In this document: one piece after another, positions 1 to 7,996 of the stretch
Layout: each line of letters begins with the position of its first letter
Position numbering within the stretch: the first letter of the stretch is position 1
Assembly (NCBI GenBank): GCA_003281415.1
Contig: QCCC01000002.1
Span: 1-64,000, forward strand
Length of the DNA stretch: 64,000 nt
Direction: 5' to 3'
Source: Prochlorococcus sp. AG-347-K15
GTDB taxonomy: Bacteria > Cyanobacteriota > Cyanobacteriia > PCC-6307 > Cyanobiaceae
The notes under the pieces: model-generated
Seen by the model: only the letters and a program-made list of their open reading frames with translations
What the model was told of the DNA's origin: nothing
Databases searched by the model: none
Made by a program: the position numbers and the translations under genes

Positions 1-108
1 GTCCTCAATATTATTAATTAATTTGTCTAACCATTCTGTATTATCTTCTGGTTTTAAATATTTAATTTTTGGTTGATTAATTTCAAGAGTCTCAAAATCT
101 CCACTCAT
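1..108 (-). CDS. Partial small hypothetical protein (N-terminal 36 aa)
   Basis: Only the first 36 residues are in the window; the frame is still open at base 1. It starts MSGDFETLEINQPK and is acidic and soluble. The start is supported by a good Shine-Dalgarno sequence (AAAAGGAGAATTT before ATG). I do not recognise the family. Its upstream region carries the 57-nt element that recurs at 9116-9172. Confidence 0.6.
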   Translation of the reverse strand, partial: MSGDFETLEINQPKIKYLKPEDNTEWLDKLINNIED

Positions 109-140
109 AAATTCTCCTTTTATATTGGTTTAACTACCTC

Positions 141-199
141 TTTGTTCTAATTGATTTGACTAAAACACTGCGTATCTAATGTGTGCGGGTTGAGGAACA
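141..199 (-). promoter_or_regulatory. Shared upstream element, copy A
   Basis: Read on the minus strand it begins TGTTCCTC, has an AACCCGCACA block, and ends TCAAATCAATTAGAACA. It lies 35 nt before the start codon at 108. A collinear, ungapped 57-nt match occurs at 9116-9172 before an unrelated small gene. Promoter or transcribed leader is inference. Confidence 0.5.
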
Positions 200-334
200 T
201 TTAGGTACGGAAAGAGGTATGTTTTTTTAGCCATTTAAATCTATGGCTGACCTAAATTAGAAATATGGTTGTCATGAGTCGGTTGCGTTGCTGCAACTGA
301 AATCAACCATGAACTTTAAATTGCATTTAATAAA

Positions 335-517
335 ATGACTTACTACAGTTGCTTTGATCAAAAAGGAAACATAATTGCTCGCTGTCAGACTAAAGAAGAT
401 ATAGATGTTCTTAAGAAAATGGGCAGACCAATAATGGAAATAAAAGAAATGAAAAAAGAGGAATCAGTTGTTTGTTCTTTAACTGGTAGTCCATCCGATT
501 ACAATGAAGATTATTAA
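335..517 (+). CDS. Small conserved-looking hypothetical protein (60 aa)
   Basis: Sixty residues starting MTYYSCFDQKGNIIARCQTK and ending in an acidic tail. It has no membrane segment. The N-terminal half, with FDQKGNIIA followed by a KEDIDVLKKMGRP helix, looks like a small folded domain, but I do not recognise the family. There is no clear Shine-Dalgarno sequence. A 43-aa membrane peptide follows 4 nt downstream on the same strand, so the two are probably co-transcribed up to the terminator near 704. Confidence 0.55.
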   Translation: MTYYSCFDQKGNIIARCQTKEDIDVLKKMGRPIMEIKEMKKEESVVCSLTGSPSDYNEDY

Positions 518-521
518 AAGT

Positions 522-653
522 ATGACTCAAAGATCACTTCAATTAAATCAACATGGAAGATCAGTAGTTCTTTTGTTGGTTGCATTGAATAGCATCTGTA
601 CTTTCTTTTTTACTTTTGAAAAAGCATTAACTGATCGCGAAAGAGCGAGATAA
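522..653 (+). CDS. Small single-pass membrane protein (43 aa)
   Basis: Too short for the ORF track. It reads MTQRSLQLNQHGRSVVLLLV, then a hydrophobic stretch to about residue 31 and a charged tail ending DRERAR. It has one predicted transmembrane helix. It starts 4 nt after the previous stop codon and is followed about 50 nt later by a rho-independent terminator, which supports a two-gene unit. No family recognised. Confidence 0.5.
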   Translation: MTQRSLQLNQHGRSVVLLLVALNSICTFFFTFEKALTDRERAR

Positions 654-703
654 AAATATTTAATTATTTGTGGATTAAAAGTAAATAAATAAAATTTAAA
701 ACA

Positions 704-734
704 TAAAAAAAGACCCTTTTAAAGGTCTTTTTTT
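704..734 (+). terminator. Rho-independent terminator
   Basis: AAAGACC and GGTCTTT pair across a short CTTTTAA loop and run into seven or more T residues. The A-run on the other side makes it potentially bidirectional. It ends the 335-653 unit. Confidence 0.8.
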
Positions 735-1119
735 AATGGTGACTACAGAAAGGAGATCTGTTTAATAATCAGATTAAGAATTTTCTTAGAAATTAGTTTT
801 GAATGTAAAAGTGATTACTCACTTCTTCATGCTTTACAAACTACTTTATTTTTTAGATAGTTCTGAATTAATCCCGAAAGATTAATTTCTGATCACTTAA
901 CTTTCTTACCGTAAAGGTTAGATAAGTTAATATACCTTGGTGTTGCAGACCATGGATTAGTGAAGATCTAGTTGGTCAACCTTGGACGAGTCGATCACCA
1001 GAACTGTAGTATTTATAAGGTAATCGGTCATAAATATTTGGCATGAATCCTTAAGAATGATTTAATCATGATTAATTAAATCTTTAATCCGCGGACCACA
1101 TCATCTCTTAGTAAGCATT
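735..1119. other. Intergenic region, possible RNA, no gene seen
   Basis: No convincing ORF on either strand. Bases about 935-1045 are less AT-rich than the surroundings and contain short complementary blocks (GTTGGTCAAC; TGGTG with CACCA). That could be a small structured RNA, but the pairing is weak and I cannot name it. Confidence 0.25.
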
Positions 1120-1475
1120 TTATTTGTTTGTTTTACAAAGAATATAAAGCCAACCAAAGAAAGTAGCAAAAGCAATTATTAAAGCAATATTGTTATTCAA
1201 TGGACTTAAATATCTTTCTATTGAAAGTGGCACATGGAGAATAACAAAATACCAATATAGAACAGATAGTAATCCAAACAATAAAGCTAGAAGAATATAA
1301 AAAGGCAGGATATAAAATCTTCTTTTTTTATTCTTTCCTCTGTAATATTTTCGGCTAAACCAATTCTTGACCAATAACCACCATTTAATTGAAGAAAAAA
1401 CTTTAAAAATATTCCGTAAATATTTATAAAAAACCTAGATAAAGCAAATAACGGTGAAATTATAAATCTTTGCAT
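1120..1475 (-). pseudogene. Small membrane protein gene with an apparent frameshift
   Basis: Two overlapping minus-strand frames look like halves of one gene. The first starts at ATG 1475 (MQRFIISPLFALSRFF). The second runs from about 1434 to 1120 (YKYLRNIFKVFSSIKWW, then two hydrophobic segments and a KTNK tail). The second frame has no ATG start of its own; the track begins it at TTG 1374. They would join near the T6 run in GGTTTTTTATAA if one base were restored, giving about 118 aa. The second half has about two transmembrane helices after a basic GKNKKRR patch. Homopolymer sequencing error is an alternative. Family unknown. Confidence 0.45.
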
Positions 1476-1489
1476 TACTGCTTTAAAAA

Positions 1490-1663
1490 TTAAATTTGTT
1501 CAGTTATGGAAATCTGGCTTATATTATTAACTTTTTTTTCTCTATATTTCGTTAGGAAAAATACCATTGAGCTAAAAACAACTAAAAATCCTATTAATGA
1601 TATTCGATAGAAAAGGTCATCAGACATATCAAAAAAAGCTGATCTTTTAAATTTGTTTCTCAT
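1490..1663 (-). CDS. Small membrane protein (57 aa)
   Basis: Below the ORF-track cutoff. It begins MRNKFKRSAFFDMSDDLFYR, has one hydrophobic helix (ISLIGFLVVFSSMVFFL) and a polar tail. The ATG directly follows a T7 run that belongs to the repeated hairpin element at 1664-1711, so there is no room for a Shine-Dalgarno sequence. A 34-aa plus-strand ORF (1506-1610) overlaps it, but the minus reading has more protein-like composition. Confidence 0.5.
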   Translation of the reverse strand: MRNKFKRSAFFDMSDDLFYRISLIGFLVVFSSMVFFLTKYREKKVNNISQISITEQI

Positions 1664-1711
1664 CAAAAAAAGAGGGTTTTATCCCTCTAAGTTTAGATCG
1701 ACTGTCAATCA
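1664..1711 (-). promoter_or_regulatory. Repeated hairpin/T-run leader element, copy 1
   Basis: On the minus strand: TTGACAGTCGATCTAAACTT, then a perfect 6-bp stem (AGAGGG/CCCTCT) with an ATAAAA loop, then T7, G and the ATG of the 57-aa gene. It resembles an intrinsic terminator placed immediately before a start codon. A near-identical copy lies at 9862-9909. Confidence 0.6.
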
Positions 1712-2299
1712 AGTTATTTTTCCTTGTGATGAGTGTGTTTCTTAGGTATAAGTGGTCTAAGGACTTGTCCTTTTCGTAAGGACTTGAGCCTAGCGGTTTC
1801 AAGGTTAACCCCGCACTCCTACACACGAGTACAAAAACCTTTTTAATTAATGCAGATTACTTCCAAGACACTTAGCTTGCTACTTAATGTAGTTTTTGTG
1901 CTTTGTGTCTTTGTCATTTGAAGACTATTCATCAAAAGAGATTAATAGTTTCAGGGTTTTCTTACTTCGAACCGAACTCAATATCGGTTAGTTTTTTAGT
2001 CTTTAAAAGTTTGAGTAAAGTTTGAGTAAAAAATTACGATTCCCTGAAATCCCAGTAATAGCTAGACGCGCTCACTTTTCATTAGCCAGTAATTAGGTTC
2101 AGTCATAGTCTATAATTTGCGGGAAATAGGGCTGCTGGTATAGTGCTGGTGTGGCATTTTGTTAACTTTTTTCGGAAGTCAGCTTAATCCAAAGCGTTTT
2201 GTTTAGTTTATCGAACATTATTAGTCGAAGAAAGTTTCTATTTAAGAAATAGTATTAGTGGTATGTGTAATTAATTCTTTAAACAAAATTGTTTTTCTA
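1712..2299. other. 588-nt intergenic region with RNA-like structure
   Basis: No ORF of note. Bases 1738-1836 are relatively GC-rich and contain a strong hairpin (GTCCTTTTCGTAAGGAC) plus GTGTGT and ACACAC blocks near the two ends that could pair over long range, so a structured small RNA is plausible. Further on, AAAGTTTGAGT occurs twice in tandem near 2010-2030. I cannot assign any of this to a known RNA family. Confidence 0.3.
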
Positions 2300-2461
2300 T
2301 TATGCTTGTTTTTTGACTCCTACAGCTGGTTTAATATTTTCTTCTTCTTTAACCTTTTCCTTAATGATTAATTTATTTTCGGTTCTTCCAAAATCATCTT
2401 TGCCTGCAATAAAGAAAATAAGTGCACTAATAAAAAAAAGTGCAAAAAGCAAAACTTCCAT
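2300..2461 (-). CDS. Small membrane protein (53 aa)
   Basis: Starts MEVLLFALFFISALIFFIAG, a single N-terminal transmembrane helix, followed by a charged tail (KDDFGRTE, then KEKVKEEE) ending VKKQA. Typical short Prochlorococcus membrane peptide architecture. No family recognised; no operon partner on this strand within 600 nt upstream. Confidence 0.55.
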   Translation of the reverse strand: MEVLLFALFFISALIFFIAGKDDFGRTENKLIIKEKVKEEENIKPAVGVKKQA

Positions 2462-2707
2462 TTGCTAATACCATTTAATTAAATCCAAATTAGTTTAGAG
2501 GTCTAATTTTAATCAACATCAAATAATACAACTCACGGTAAATTTAGTTCAATCAAATTAAAAATATATAATTCTGTAATATCAAACTATGATAATTGGT
2601 CGAGGAAAGTTTGGAAAAAAATATAGAAATAGATTGCTTGATCAAGACTTTTTATTTTTGGAATAATTGACAGTAGATCTAAAATTGGAATGGTATTTAA
2701 GTATTAA

Positions 2708-2803
2708 ATGATTGGAAGTTTACCAAAATTAATTGCACTTCTTATGGTCTTACTTCTCGTAGGAAGTACTTTTGTTGGTGGAATTTTTTACTTTCTAAAA
2801 TGA
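2708..2803 (+). CDS. Small single-helix membrane protein (31 aa)
   Basis: MIGSLPKLIALLMVLLLVGS followed by TFVGGIFYFLK, almost entirely one transmembrane helix. Its stop codon overlaps the start of the next gene (ATGATGG), which argues for co-translation and that both ORFs are real. Function unknown. Confidence 0.6.
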   Translation: MIGSLPKLIALLMVLLLVGSTFVGGIFYFLK

Positions 2804-2988
2804 TGGCGAAGCCAGATCAGAAAACAATATTGCTTGAGCAAGCTTATGACGAAATTAAAGTCATTTGTACTAAGTTTCAAGATGAATCTGGAGCTACAGA
2901 TATGGAGGTTAAAACTCTACTAAGAGAACTTGCTAGGGTGTGGGAAAAAGATATTGATGAAGATTATGATATAGATTGGGAAGTTTAA
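2800..2988 (+). CDS. Small acidic hypothetical protein (62 aa)
   Basis: A soluble, helical, acidic protein (QAYDEIKVICTKFQDESG, then a DIDEDYDID tail). Two in-frame ATGs overlap the upstream stop (2800 and 2803); either start keeps translational coupling to the 31-aa membrane peptide. No family recognised. The 3' end overlaps the end of the convergent broken gene at 2933-3231. Confidence 0.65.
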   Translation: MMAKPDQKTILLEQAYDEIKVICTKFQDESGATDMEVKTLLRELARVWEKDIDEDYDIDWEV

Positions 2989-3231
2989 AAAAACTTCTAA
3001 AAATACTGGTCTTTTCCCAACCCTGCTCTAATAGTTCCCTATATTCCTTTCTCGCATTTTCTATAGTCTCAACCCTGCTACCTTTCATAACTGGATTACT
3101 ACTTCTCTTAAAAAACATCCATAGTAGATCATCATTGCATTAATACTAGGACTAGGTTTAGATAAATCTTCAAATGGTTCAAAGACTTTTATACTACTCC
3201 TTTTGTTATTTAAAATAGTAAATTTCTTCAT
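2933..3231 (-). pseudogene. DUF1651-like gene split by a frameshift
   Basis: The first part starts at ATG 3231 (MKKFTILNNKRSSIKVF) and runs out of frame near 3115. The second frame continues as MFFKRSSNPVMKGSR and then the DUF1651-type segment ENARKEYRELLEQGWEKT. The span is one base short of a multiple of three, consistent with a single-base deletion near GGATG. The 5' end overlaps the stop of the upstream gene as TAATG, the layout of a functional operon partner, so this was probably an intact gene of about 99 aa. Sequencing error is the alternative. Confidence 0.5.
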
Positions 3232-3482
3232 TACTCCCCTTTGGATAAAATATAATTTAAAAAGACACCTCCAGAAACCAATAAACCACCCATAGCTACA
3301 AATCCAAGTAAATCTAATATTGATTTATCAGTGTTTATTTTCAGAAAAGTTAAAGCAAAAGCTATTGGAGGGAATAATAATATTACTTTTGGGATAAGTG
3401 CCTGATTCCATTTCTTTATAACAGTATCTTCTTCATTTAGTTCTTGATACAACTTTTCTAACTTTTTTCTTTCTTCTTCCAT
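3231..3482 (-). CDS. Two-helix membrane protein (83 aa)
   Basis: An N-terminal charged, coiled-coil-like segment (residues 1-25, EEERKKLEKLYQELNEED) is followed by two hydrophobic helices (about 30-48 and 58-78). It resembles small membrane proteins of unknown function. The stop overlaps the start of the DUF1651-like reading frame (TAATG), suggesting co-translation. Confidence 0.6.
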   Translation of the reverse strand: MEEERKKLEKLYQELNEEDTVIKKWNQALIPKVILLFPPIAFALTFLKINTDKSILDLLGFVAMGGLLVSGGVFLNYILSKGE

Positions 3483-3709
3483 TAAATAATCAATAAGTAA
3501 ATAATTGTTCTTATACTAAAAATTAGGCTTGATCCCTGCGAGTTAATAGTCATTCAAAACACTTTTTCCCCTTTCAAAGAATATTTTTTTGAGTCAGCTA
3601 GTAATTAAACAGGATGGTTTTTTACAAAAATATCTTTTAATTTATAAGTTTGATATATGCAAAATTAGTTTTTTGTATTTAAATAAATTAAGACTGAAAA
3701 ATTTAGCTA

Positions 3710-4102
3710 TTGTATAAATTTTTGAGAAGAAATAATCAACAAATACTTAGATTTTTTGTATCAGGACTTATTGCATCAAGTTTTAATTTTATATCTTATA
3801 GAGCTTTATACCTCCTTTCAGAAGATTTATTATTTGCTTCCATATCTGGTTATTCTATAGGGATATTAGTTTCTTTTATTTTTGCAAAGTCATGGGTTTT
3901 CAAAAATAGTTCTAGTCCACCTTTAGTAAAATCTTTTTTTTTATTTTGCTTGATCTATTTGTTTGGAGGAATAGAAATGTCATTAATAATTTTGGTCCTT
4001 AATCAATTAATAGACAACTACAAAATTGCTTGGTTATTTGGTGCTTTTATTGGATCTTTAAATAATTACTTTGGATCTAAATACCTTTCATTTAAGAAAT
4101 AA
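3710..4102 (+). CDS. GtrA-like family membrane protein
   Basis: At 130 aa it has the family's usual length, with four predicted transmembrane helices (about 13-33, 40-60, 78-98, 105-125). It shows the typical N-terminal FLRRNNQQILRFFVSGLIA, the FAKSWVFK segment between helices 2 and 3, and a NNYFGSKYLSF ending. GtrA-like proteins are thought to flip polyprenyl-phosphate-linked sugars across the inner membrane. The start is TTG; an in-frame stop lies just upstream. A GT2 and a GT39 glycosyltransferase lie convergently next to it, the usual partners of this family. Confidence 0.85.
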   Translation: MYKFLRRNNQQILRFFVSGLIASSFNFISYRALYLLSEDLLFASISGYSIGILVSFIFAKSWVFKNSSSPPLVKSFFLFCLIYLFGGIEMSLIILVLNQLIDNYKIAWLFGAFIGSLNNYFGSKYLSFKK

Positions 4103-4200
4103 TTATATTTATTAAATCAGTTATTTTATAAAAGTCACTTGATTGTCTAAATCAATCAAAAAAAATTTTTAAAAAATAAATAATCAAGAAATAATTTAAT

Positions 4201-5292
4201 TTAAAAGTCTGAAACTAAATAAATTAAGCATACTTTGAGAAGTTTCAAGCCATCAATCCATCTTGATATATTTGGAGCACCTGATTTTCTTGCGTAGTAT
4301 CTAACAGGATAATTAAGTATTTTTATGTTGTTATTAGCTGCTTCAAAAATAATTGTAAAATCACCAAATGGATCAGATTTAGAATCCCAACTTCCATTTT
4401 GCTTCATAAGATTAAAAAACCTCCTTGAAAATACTTTTGTTCCACAAAGTGAATCAGATACTTGCTTATTAATAATGATTGATATAAATATTGCAAAACA
4501 TCTATTGCCAATATAATTCGCCCATCTCATTGCATTTTTTTCCATAGGAAAAGTTGTTCGAGAGCAATTAATTAATATATTTTCATTCTTCTTTGCCTCC
4601 ATTATTGCTGCGATACTGTCATCAATATCCACTGTAAAATCACTATCTACTATCGCAAGTGTTTCTCCTTTAGATATATTGCAGCCATCAACAACTGCAT
4701 TCTTCTTGCCTTTACCACTTTGTTTTAAAAGAGAAATTTTTAAAGAATTAGAGAAATTTGCTTTTAAATCCTCGAGCATAGAAAATGTATTATCCCTGCT
4801 ATTGCCTTCAACAAAAATAATTTCAATATTATTAGACAGTTGTTTGAATTTCCTTAGTGCTTTTATGAAAAGTTCCTTATTACCTTCTTCATTTCTTGCT
4901 GGAATAATTATTGAAATTAATTGCTCAGAATTATTTTCGATATATCTATAAAAAACTATCTCTAGCTCATAAGCTAAATGTTTGATAATTGGTAATTTAC
5001 GAAAAATATTTTTTATTGTTTGTGGGACAAATTGTGTGGGTAAAGGGGTTATTTTTTTTGCTTTCCATCTGATGGACCTATAGTTATAAATTTCTGCTAA
5101 AGATTCGATATCACATAATGTAATTCTTGGTCTATTTGTTGTCTCTTTAAAAATTCTAGAATCTAATCTTAACCATCTTGATACTGGCTCCCAAGTGTTA
5201 CCTCTTACTTTTATGGAAATAAATTTGTTTTTATCTTTGAATAATTCGTGAAGTTGATTATTTGTTAAATTCCAAGTATTGAAAGACTGCAT
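4201..5292 (-). CDS. Family 2 glycosyltransferase with an unusual N-terminal extension
   Basis: Residues about 126-340 form a GT-A fold: ISIIIPARNEEG at the nucleotide-binding strand, VEGNSRDNT near 161, and the metal-binding DSD at 216-218. This is the dolichyl/polyprenyl-phosphate sugar synthase type (compare GtrB, ArnC). The first 125 residues are not part of that fold; the stretch IYNYRSIRWKAKKITPLP followed by FRKLPIIKHL resembles the C-terminal tail of class I SAM methyltransferases, so the gene may be a fusion with, or remnant of, one. It starts 43 nt after the GT39 gene on the same strand and probably makes the lipid-linked donor that GtrA flips and GT39 uses. Confidence 0.85.
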   Translation of the reverse strand: MQSFNTWNLTNNQLHELFKDKNKFISIKVRGNTWEPVSRWLRLDSRIFKETTNRPRITLCDIESLAEIYNYRSIRWKAKKITPLPTQFVPQTIKNIFRKLPIIKHLAYELEIVFYRYIENNSEQLISIIIPARNEEGNKELFIKALRKFKQLSNNIEIIFVEGNSRDNTFSMLEDLKANFSNSLKISLLKQSGKGKKNAVVDGCNISKGETLAIVDSDFTVDIDDSIAAIMEAKKNENILINCSRTTFPMEKNAMRWANYIGNRCFAIFISIIINKQVSDSLCGTKVFSRRFFNLMKQNGSWDSKSDPFGDFTIIFEAANNNIKILNYPVRYYARKSGAPNISRWIDGLKLLKVCLIYLVSDF

Positions 5293-5334
5293 TAAAGTCT
5301 ATGGATTTCTAAAAGACAACCTATTATAGCTAGA

Positions 5335-6888
5335 TCATCTTTTTAATATTAATCTCCAAGGTTTTAAAGTATCATTTTTAAATAAAATCTCGTAAGACTT
5401 ATCATTGATACTATTTTCTGAGGATTCGCTAAACCAAGCTAATTCTCCAGGATTTAAATCATTAATACTATTCAAACCCTCTCCTAGATCAGGAGTTAAT
5501 ATGGCAATTCTGATGATTTTTGACTGCGCCGCTATGTTTTTTATTCCACTTTTATCAACTTTGATAGGTTGATTTTTAACGATATCAAGAGATGAAACAT
5601 ATTCCATAGTTTCTCTTAATTCTCTTGATCTATCAGTGAATAATCCTGATCCTAGAAGTAATGAAGTAAGTAGATAAGGACCAATTATTAGCATAATTAA
5701 GAGATTCTTGAAATTAGTTTTATTTTCTATAAATGACCAACTTAATCCAAATAAAACCAATCCTATAAAGAGAAATGTATTTTCCTTAAAGTTAAAACTA
5801 TTTATATTCTTAAAGAAAAAATAGTATAAGCAAGCTATGCAAATTAAAAATAGTGGAATTATTTTTGAAGTTATAAAAATAAAAATTGACTTATAAATTT
5901 TAGAGTTAAATAAATATTTGATACCTAAAAAACTATTTAGAGTCATGATTGAAGATATTTGTAAGGGGTAGTAAGGAGTTTTTGTAGAAAAAAAGCTGAT
6001 TATAATTATGAAAGTTAGGGGGAAAAAAGTTAATATAAATTTCTGATCTTTCTTCTCTGATTTATAAAATATTATTCCAATAATTGAGAATAAACTCCAT
6101 GGTAAGAATGTTAATGGGATGTTCCATAAATAATAATAAAAAGGATTTGTAAAGTTATTTTTGTTTGAGAGACTTTTGAATTTTTCAAATAAATAAAAAA
6201 TTATATTTTGATCTAAATATGGGTCGATAGATATTGTCCAAATTAAATAAGGAATAAAACCGATTAGTAATCCCAACCAGAAAAATTTTGTTAAAAGAAA
6301 TTTCTTTTTAATAACCAAATATGGTGCTATTGATACGAGAGGTACTGCTATTAGAAAGGTTTTCATCATAAAAGCTAAACCAATCCAAATACCAAAAAGA
6401 AAAATATAAAGATTGTTATTTCTGCTTTTTATTTTTACTATTGAAAATAAACCAATAGTGACTAAGCTGGCAAAAATAATATCTTGAGTGGCCAAGTGAG
6501 AATAATCAAACCACAAATAAGTGGTTGAAAGAATAAGAGGCGATACGAATGCAAACTCTTTATCAATTAATTCTTCATGTAATTTATAAGTTACAAATAG
6601 CATTATGATTGCAGCTATTGTTGTTGGTAAATACGCCCAAAATATATTTCTCCCAAAGATTTCTTGGGATTTCGCCATTAAAAACTGTAATCCTATAGTT
6701 CTGTCCAAAACATAATTATCAAACCATAAAGGAATTGTCCAATTCCCTTTATCTAGTATCCACTTTGCTTGAAGTGCATAAAATCCCTCATCAAAAGCAA
6801 TGTAACTTCTATTGCCAAAATAAAAAATGAGAGGAACAAAAATTAATAGTTTTAAAAGTGTTCTGAATCTAGAAATTATATTCATCAT
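5335..6888 (-). CDS. GT39/ArnT-like membrane glycosyltransferase
   Basis: A 517-aa polytopic protein with about 11-12 hydrophobic segments and a polar C-terminal domain from about residue 430. The first periplasmic loop has the family's acidic pair (YIAFDEGFYALQAKWIL, D33-E34), followed by PLWFDNYVLDRTIGLQFL, as in ArnT and protein mannosyltransferases. These enzymes move a sugar from a polyprenyl-phosphate donor to lipid A, a glycan or a protein outside the inner membrane. It lies directly upstream of the GT2 gene; GtrA is close by on the opposite strand. The acceptor cannot be told from sequence. Confidence 0.85.
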   Translation of the reverse strand: MMNIISRFRTLLKLLIFVPLIFYFGNRSYIAFDEGFYALQAKWILDKGNWTIPLWFDNYVLDRTIGLQFLMAKSQEIFGRNIFWAYLPTTIAAIIMLFVTYKLHEELIDKEFAFVSPLILSTTYLWFDYSHLATQDIIFASLVTIGLFSIVKIKSRNNNLYIFLFGIWIGLAFMMKTFLIAVPLVSIAPYLVIKKKFLLTKFFWLGLLIGFIPYLIWTISIDPYLDQNIIFYLFEKFKSLSNKNNFTNPFYYYLWNIPLTFLPWSLFSIIGIIFYKSEKKDQKFILTFFPLTFIIIISFFSTKTPYYPLQISSIMTLNSFLGIKYLFNSKIYKSIFIFITSKIIPLFLICIACLYYFFFKNINSFNFKENTFLFIGLVLFGLSWSFIENKTNFKNLLIMLIIGPYLLTSLLLGSGLFTDRSRELRETMEYVSSLDIVKNQPIKVDKSGIKNIAAQSKIIRIAILTPDLGEGLNSINDLNPGELAWFSESSENSINDKSYEILFKNDTLKPWRLILKR

Positions 6889-7134
6889 TTTTTTCGTTAT
6901 TTATATTGATTATTGAGTTAATTGTAATTGAATCTATGCTCTTAACTTTTAAGAAAGTTTCTATTCTCTAGCTATAAGATAAATGCTATTAAAAATAAAT
7001 GAATTTTAAAGTTCTTTACTAAGTTTTACTAATATTTTAAAAGCTATTCAGGGAGCCATATTGATTAATTTTCCCACAAACATAAATTCTGATATTTAAT
7101 GGCCTCTATACTTTTTAATTTTTATAGTATGATT

Positions 7135-7995
7135 TCATTTTTTTGATGACTTGATAATTTCCCATGCTTCACAGGCAGTATCTGCGTAATCAAAAAGATT
7201 TAAGTTTTCATCTGATATTAATCCAAGATCTGCTAGATGTTGGAAGTTAATTATCTTATTCCAATATTCTCTACCAAAAAGTATGATTGGGATTTTAGTT
7301 TTCATGCCTGTTTGACAAAGTGTCAATAGTTCAAATAATTCATCTAGTGTTCCAAAACCGCCAGGAAAAAATACAGCAGCTACTGATCTCATAACAAAAT
7401 GGATCTTTCTTAATGCAAAATAATTAAATTTAAAGCAAAGACCGGGAGTTATAAAAGCATTTGGGATTTGTTCATTAGGGAGACTGATGTTTAATCCTAT
7501 AGATTTACAATTCGCTTCGAATGCACCTCTATTAGCAGCTTCCATAATTCCTGGACCCCCACCTGTCACAATCACATGAGAATTACAGTTTTTATTTTGA
7601 TTACTAATTGAAGCAAGTTGAGAAAACTCTCTTGCAGATTGATAGTAATGACTCATTAAAAGCAAATTTTCTAATCTATTTAAATTTCGTTTTAGAAGAA
7701 TCGATTTGGGATTTTTTTTAATTAAATCTTCTATATTTTTAATTCTCTTTTTTGTATTTGATTCTTCTGTAATGCTCGCGCCTCCAAAAATAATTATGGT
7801 TGAAAGAATTTTATTTTCTTCAAGGATTAAATCTGGTTTAGTAATTTCAAGAAGCATTCTGACTCCACGCATTTCATTTCGGCTAAGTAAATCAATATCT
7901 TCGTGAGCCAATTTATAAGTATCAGAATTAATAATTAAATTCAGGTTTTTAAAACTATTTTTTCTAGGCGAAATATGCTTTTTTGTTTTTTTCAT
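7135..7995 (-). CDS. LOG-family nucleotide 5'-monophosphate nucleosidase
   Basis: Contains both family hallmarks: GGGPGIMEAANRGA (about 145-158) and PGGFGTLDE (211-219), the phosphate-binding and catalytic motif of 'lysine decarboxylase-like' (LOG/TIGR00730) proteins. Those hydrolyse nucleoside monophosphates at the N-glycosidic bond; they are not decarboxylases. At 286 aa it is longer than plant LOG because of an N-terminal helical region, as in several cyanobacterial members. It follows the cupin gene by 1 nt, so the two are one operon. Substrate unresolved. Confidence 0.85.
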   Translation of the reverse strand: MKKTKKHISPRKNSFKNLNLIINSDTYKLAHEDIDLLSRNEMRGVRMLLEITKPDLILEENKILSTIIIFGGASITEESNTKKRIKNIEDLIKKNPKSILLKRNLNRLENLLLMSHYYQSAREFSQLASISNQNKNCNSHVIVTGGGPGIMEAANRGAFEANCKSIGLNISLPNEQIPNAFITPGLCFKFNYFALRKIHFVMRSVAAVFFPGGFGTLDELFELLTLCQTGMKTKIPIILFGREYWNKIINFQHLADLGLISDENLNLFDYADTACEAWEIIKSSKK

Positions 7996-7996
7996 T

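Noticed and set aside
1506-1610. 34-aa plus ORF overlapping the 57-aa minus gene
   Set aside because: Has a hydrophobic helix but weaker composition than the minus reading and no ribosome site; kept out in favour of the minus gene.
1738-1836. Possible Yfr1 RNA because of CACTCCTACACAC
   Set aside because: Resembles but does not match the conserved Yfr1 core (ACTCCTCACAC); surroundings differ from the known locus. Kept only as an unnamed RNA candidate.
4325-4516. Plus-strand ORF
   Set aside because: Shadow of the GT2 glycosyltransferase on the minus strand; the same applies to 4679-4951.
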